Below are positions 60,602 to 64,000 of a stretch of 64,000 nucleotides of DNA, one piece after another; positions within the stretch are counted from its first letter, which is position 1; every line of letters begins with the position of its first letter. The translations under genes were made by a program, and so were the position numbers. The notes under the pieces were generated by a model. It searched no databases, was not told the origin of the DNA, and was given only the letters and a program-made list of their open reading frames with translations. The DNA comes from Alphaproteobacteria bacterium (GTDB lineage: Bacteria; Pseudomonadota; Alphaproteobacteria; Sphingomonadales; Sphingomonadaceae): assembly GCA_019239415.1 (NCBI GenBank), contig JAFAZW010000062.1:1-64000 (forward strand), given 5' to 3'.

Positions 60602-63600
60602 TCAGCCGAGGCCGCTGACGAGGTGGAAGCGCATGTCGGCCGAAATCGTCGCGACGTTGGCGAGGTTGTGCGTGATCACCAGCGCCGCATGCGCGTCGAT
60701 GATATCGTCGACGATCGCCCGGGAGACGATGCGGTCGCCGGCATCGCGCACGACGGCGGTCATGCCGCGCCGCACCCGCGTGATGTCGAGCGCGAGGAGG
60801 AAGCGGCTGCCGATCTTGGCCGGCGCCGGCGCGACGAGATGGGCGGGGATCAGCCGGTCGACCGGCGAGTCCGCCGCCATCAGGAGGCAGATGCGGACCA
60901 GCTCGTTGACCGCGTCGACCGCCGTCGCCTGGCTCGGATCGATGCGGGCGAACAGCCAGTCGACGAACTCCTGCAGCGTGCGGCGCAGCGTCATCGTCAG
61001 CTCCGCCCAGCCGGGCAGGCCCGCCAGGTTGCGCAGAGGCGCGGGTCGGTCGAACTCCGACAGAGTCTCGGCCCAGCCGAGCCGCACCCCCGGCGGCACC
61101 TCGGCGAAGCCGGCGTGGAGGCAGCCGGCGATCTGGCCGATCCCCTCGATCTCGTCCTGGGCGAGCCGCGCCAGCGCCGGCTGGCGGTGCGGGGCCGAGA
61201 TGAGATCGCCGAGGCTCGACGTCTCGCGGATCTGGACGTGCGCCTGGGCGAGCGACAAAGCGGCGAGGCCGGCGAGATTGACCTGGGCGACGGCGGCGCG
61301 CTGCTCGGCGATATGCTGGTGCTGGCCGCCCATCGCCGTCTGCACGCCGCGCAGCAGCTTCGGCGTCACCTGGAGCCGCAAGGTGCGCGGCTGGACGATG
61401 CCGCGGCCCGCGCGCTCGACGATGTGGGCGATCGCCGCCCGCGCCGCCTCGAGCCGCTCGACTCGCAGCACGGCGGCGTCGACCGCCGGGAACCATTTGG
61501 CGGGCGCCTCGCGCAGCAGCTCGACATAATCGAGGATCTCGTCGGGCACGTCGGGATGCTCGCGGCGGCAGGCGACGACCGGATCGACGGCGAGCCCCGA
61601 GGCCACCTCCATCGTGGGTCCCGGGCGGGCGGTCCCGGCGGTGCGCACCCGGCGCCAGACGATCGCGTCGACCTGGCTGTCGAGGATCGCCGCGCGCCGC
61701 GCGTTGACCGCCGCGACGCGGGCATCCTCCTCCGCGCGCAGCCGCTCGGCCGTGGCGAGGTCGTGCCGCGCCTCCTCGAGCTCGACCGCGACCTGGCGCA
61801 GCCACGCGGCCGCCTCGTCCGCGCTGGCGTCGATCGCGGCGCGCAGGTCGCGCAGGCTCTGGCCGAGCTGGTCGAACAGGGCGACGCGGCCCTCGACCAG
61901 CCGCATCAGGGCGATGCTGTTGTCGATCGCCTGGACGGCGTTGGTGAAATAATCGGATTCGTGCTTGTCCTGCTGGTCCGGGATCTGGTCGGCGTCGATC
62001 CAGACCTGCGCGGAGATCGGCTTGGCGCGATCCTCCAGCAGTTGCGCCAGCGTCGGCAACGTGGTGTCGCCCGCCGCCGCGCCGCGCTTCTGGAAGCCGG
62101 GGACGAGGAGGTCGCCGAGCGCGACCCCTGCGGGACGGCCGCCGTCGGCGCCGGAGAGGCGGCCGAGCGTGTCGAGGATCGCCGCCTTGCTCGCGATCGC
62201 ATAATTGAGCGCCTGGACGGCGGCGGACGGCGTCAGGCGCTCCGCGACGCTGACGGTGCGTTCGACGAGACCGGCGATCGGCAGCTGCGCCTGGATGTCG
62301 CGGCGGCCGAAGCGGTCGAGCGCGAGCTGGGAGGCGTTGACGGACAGCGCCGGCGCCTGGACCGGCCGGACGATCGTCGCCGGCAGGATCGCCGGCATCA
62401 CCGTCAGGGGCAGCGACCGCACCCCCGGGAGAACGGCCTGGGTCTGCACGGCCGTGGCGATCAGGGGTGTACGCACCAACGTCCGCGCCGGCGGCGCCGG
62501 CTGCGAAATCGGCCGGAGCACCGAGGGCCCCGTCATGTTGAGCGTCATGAATTGCGGCTGGAAGACGCGGCTCGGCGCGGCGACGCGCGGCGGCGGCGCG
62601 GGCACCGCAAAGACCGGCGGCGCCGCGGGCGCGGGCGGCACCGGCTTGGTGTCGCGCGCCTTGGCGTCGAGCAGGAAGTCGGCGATGCCCTTGGCGGTCG
62701 CGCGCGCCCCTTCGTCGCGGACGGCGAGATCGGCGAGGGAGGGCGAGGTGACGAGGCGCGAGGCGGCGTCGGCGCCCAGCATGATCTGGCGGACGCGGTA
62801 GATATCGGCGCGGGCGCGCACGAAACCCAGGTCGATCGCGTCGTTCGTCGCCTTGAGGCGGGCGTCGACATGCTGGCAGAAGGCGGCGAGGCCGTCGTCG
62901 TCGACGCGGGCGAGCTCGTCGGCGAGGAAGGGCTGGGTCCATTGCGCGCGAAAGTCGTCGAGCGCGCCGGCGCGGCGGACGCCCTTGTCTTCGATCGTGC
63001 CGAAGGCGGGGACGGCGACGTCCTCGCGCCCGGCCACCGGCGCCCACGGCCAGCCGGCGTCCTTCTGCCCAGAGACGCTGAGCGCGGCCCCGGCCGGCGC
63101 GTCGTCGGCGATGTAGGTATAGGTCATGCCCGTGGCGTCGCGCTTGCCGAACGAGCCCCATTCGACCTGGCCGCCCCGCTGCGTGAACTCGACCGCGTTG
63201 ATCGCGAAGCCGTCGAGGCCGCCGCCATCCGCCATCCAGGCATTCGAGGCGGGGATTTCGAGGCGCTGCCAGACGCCGGCTTCCGGAAGCTCGCCCATCT
63301 TGCGCGCGCCGGTGTCGCCGGCGAGCGGGGTGACGTCCGGCGCGCCCCAATAGACGCCGCCATAGACGTCGCCCTTGTCCGGCGCCGTGCCGGTGCCGCG
63401 GCCGACGCGGAGCGCGAGGCCGGTCATCTGCGCGTTCGAGTGGATGCGGACCCAGAACCACAAAGTATCCCCGGCGGCGACCGGCAGGCTGGCATGCGCG
63501 CCCATGATCGCGTGGGTGCGGGACGCGCTCTGCTCGTCGAAGCGGCGGGTGCGCGTGACGTCGACCGGCGTTGCGGTGCGCGGCGGCGGGCTGATCTCGT

Positions 63601-64000
63601 CGAGCGGGAGGTCGCGGTCGGGCCAGCCGACGGCGATGCCGGAGACGCTTTCGAGCAGCCGGTCGTAACGCCGCCTTGCCGCCTCGCGCCGCACCAGCCA
63701 GCCGGCGCGGTCGGCCCGCGCGGCCTTGATCGCCTGGACGAAGCGCGGATCCTCCACCTCGGTCTGGAGCAGCCGCGGATCGTAGGCGCTGTCCGGCACC
63801 GGCACGAGCAGGTCCACGAGGTCCGGCGCGCCGCGGTTGAAGCTGGCGAGCGGCGCCGCCTCGCGCACGGCGAGTTCGACGTTGCTGCGCGGGATCGGCA
63901 CCGCCGAGACGGCGTAGCTGCCGGGGAAGAAATGCTGGCGGCGCAGCAGCGGGTCGAACATCGCCTTCGGGAGCAGGCCGACCGGCGGCAGGCGCAGGAA
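60602..64000 (-). CDS. Large injection-system-associated protein, 5' end beyond window
   Basis: At least 1133 aa; the frame is open to the window edge and the residues before the first Met (LRLPPVGLLPKA) look like coding sequence, so the true start lies outside. After the FFPGSYAVSAVPIPRSNVEL region and LVDLLVPVPDSAYDPRLLQ comes a jelly-roll/concanavalin-like domain (residues about 150-310; GDTLWFWVRIHSNAQ, VWQRLEIPASNAWM, FAINAVEFTQRGGQVEW). Then a Pro/Ala-rich linker (about 440-530) and long helical, coiled-coil-like stretches to the end. No enzymatic motif seen. It may be a fibre, baseplate or tape-measure-associated protein; identity uncertain. Confidence 0.7.
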   Translation of the reverse strand, partial: FLRLPPVGLLPKAMFDPLLRRQHFFPGSYAVSAVPIPRSNVELAVREAAPLASFNRGAPDLVDLLVPVPDSAYDPRLLQTEVEDPRFVQAIKAARADRAGWLVRREAARRRYDRLLESVSGIAVGWPDRDLPLDEISPPPRTATPVDVTRTRRFDEQSASRTHAIMGAHASLPVAAGDTLWFWVRIHSNAQMTGLALRVGRGTGTAPDKGDVYGGVYWGAPDVTPLAGDTGARKMGELPEAGVWQRLEIPASNAWMADGGGLDGFAINAVEFTQRGGQVEWGSFGKRDATGMTYTYIADDAPAGAALSVSGQKDAGWPWAPVAGREDVAVPAFGTIEDKGVRRAGALDDFRAQWTQPFLADELARVDDDGLAAFCQHVDARLKATNDAIDLGFVRARADIYRVRQIMLGADAASRLVTSPSLADLAVRDEGARATAKGIADFLLDAKARDTKPVPPAPAAPPVFAVPAPPPRVAAPSRVFQPQFMTLNMTGPSVLRPISQPAPPARTLVRTPLIATAVQTQAVLPGVRSLPLTVMPAILPATIVRPVQAPALSVNASQLALDRFGRRDIQAQLPIAGLVERTVSVAERLTPSAAVQALNYAIASKAAILDTLGRLSGADGGRPAGVALGDLLVPGFQKRGAAAGDTTLPTLAQLLEDRAKPISAQVWIDADQIPDQQDKHESDYFTNAVQAIDNSIALMRLVEGRVALFDQLGQSLRDLRAAIDASADEAAAWLRQVAVELEEARHDLATAERLRAEEDARVAAVNARRAAILDSQVDAIVWRRVRTAGTARPGPTMEVASGLAVDPVVACRREHPDVPDEILDYVELLREAPAKWFPAVDAAVLRVERLEAARAAIAHIVERAGRGIVQPRTLRLQVTPKLLRGVQTAMGGQHQHIAEQRAAVAQVNLAGLAALSLAQAHVQIRETSSLGDLISAPHRQPALARLAQDEIEGIGQIAGCLHAGFAEVPPGVRLGWAETLSEFDRPAPLRNLAGLPGWAELTMTLRRTLQEFVDWLFARIDPSQATAVDAVNELVRICLLMAADSPVDRLIPAHLVAPAPAKIGSRFLLALDITRVRRGMTAVVRDAGDRIVSRAIVDDIIDAHAALVITHNLANVATISADMRFHLVSGLG

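Noticed and set aside
1-64000. CRISPR array, insertion sequence, integrase or rRNA
   Set aside because: I looked for regularly spaced repeats, transposase or recombinase motifs and rRNA sequence and found none.

Overview
The window is high-GC DNA (roughly 70% G+C by eye) with the gene content of a sphingomonad-like alphaproteobacterium: a TonB-dependent receptor with an N-terminal carboxypeptidase-regulatory-like domain, a GPH-type sugar symporter, a bufferin operon, a non-proton-pumping NADH dehydrogenase, and a tRNA-Gln with encoded CCA. No rRNA, insertion sequence, integrase or CRISPR array was seen. The taxonomic call is an inference from gene content only.

Layout. 1-5.0 kb: a GFA-family protein, a Crp/Fnr regulator, and a three-gene minus-strand operon encoding a membrane TIR-TPR protein, an unrecognised GC-poor protein, and a TPR-SLOG protein with a degenerate nucleotide-cyclase domain. 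5.1-6.3 kb: a branched-chain aminotransferase and tRNA-Gln(UUG). 6.4-15.5 kb: a polysaccharide-utilisation locus (LacI regulator with a perfect palindromic operator, TonB-dependent receptor, GH144 endo-glucanase, GH3 beta-glucosidase, GPH symporter), best read as a beta-1,2-glucan system. 15.5-16.3 kb: a decayed stretch holding the tail of a GGDEF domain.

16.3-36.2 kb is a Tc (ABC) toxin island. A minus-strand operon encodes a 2716-aa TcA subunit, a Hint-metallopeptidase protein, a Cys-rich protein and a shorter Hint paralogue that has lost the nucleophilic Cys. A divergent 2463-aa TcB-TcC/RHS fusion ends in an unrecognised cargo domain. A convergent SUKH-family protein follows and may be its immunity protein. 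36.4-39.0 kb: GH51 arabinofuranosidase and an esterase. 39.0-41.3 kb: a bufferin (DUF2282) copper operon, bufA-bufB-bufC-doxX. 41.5-48.2 kb: LysR regulator, CMD protein, MFS exporter, secreted cupin, 3-hydroxybutyrate dehydrogenase, NADH dehydrogenase and patatin phospholipase.

48.3-64.0 kb is a tightly coupled minus-strand operon (4-bp overlaps or 1-2-bp gaps) that looks like the accessory end of an extracellular contractile injection system. It encodes a large protein with a jelly-roll-like domain (open at the window edge), a conserved hypothetical, an AAA+ ATPase, a 2860-aa polymorphic effector with an ADP-ribosyltransferase-like domain and a C-terminal deaminase-like domain, and a small Imm1-like immunity protein. 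The structural sheath, tube and baseplate genes, if present, lie beyond the right edge.

The strongest leads are the dual-enzyme effector with its Imm1-like partner, the TcC cargo/SUKH pair, the Hint proteins in the Tc operon, and the TIR/SLOG-cyclase operon.
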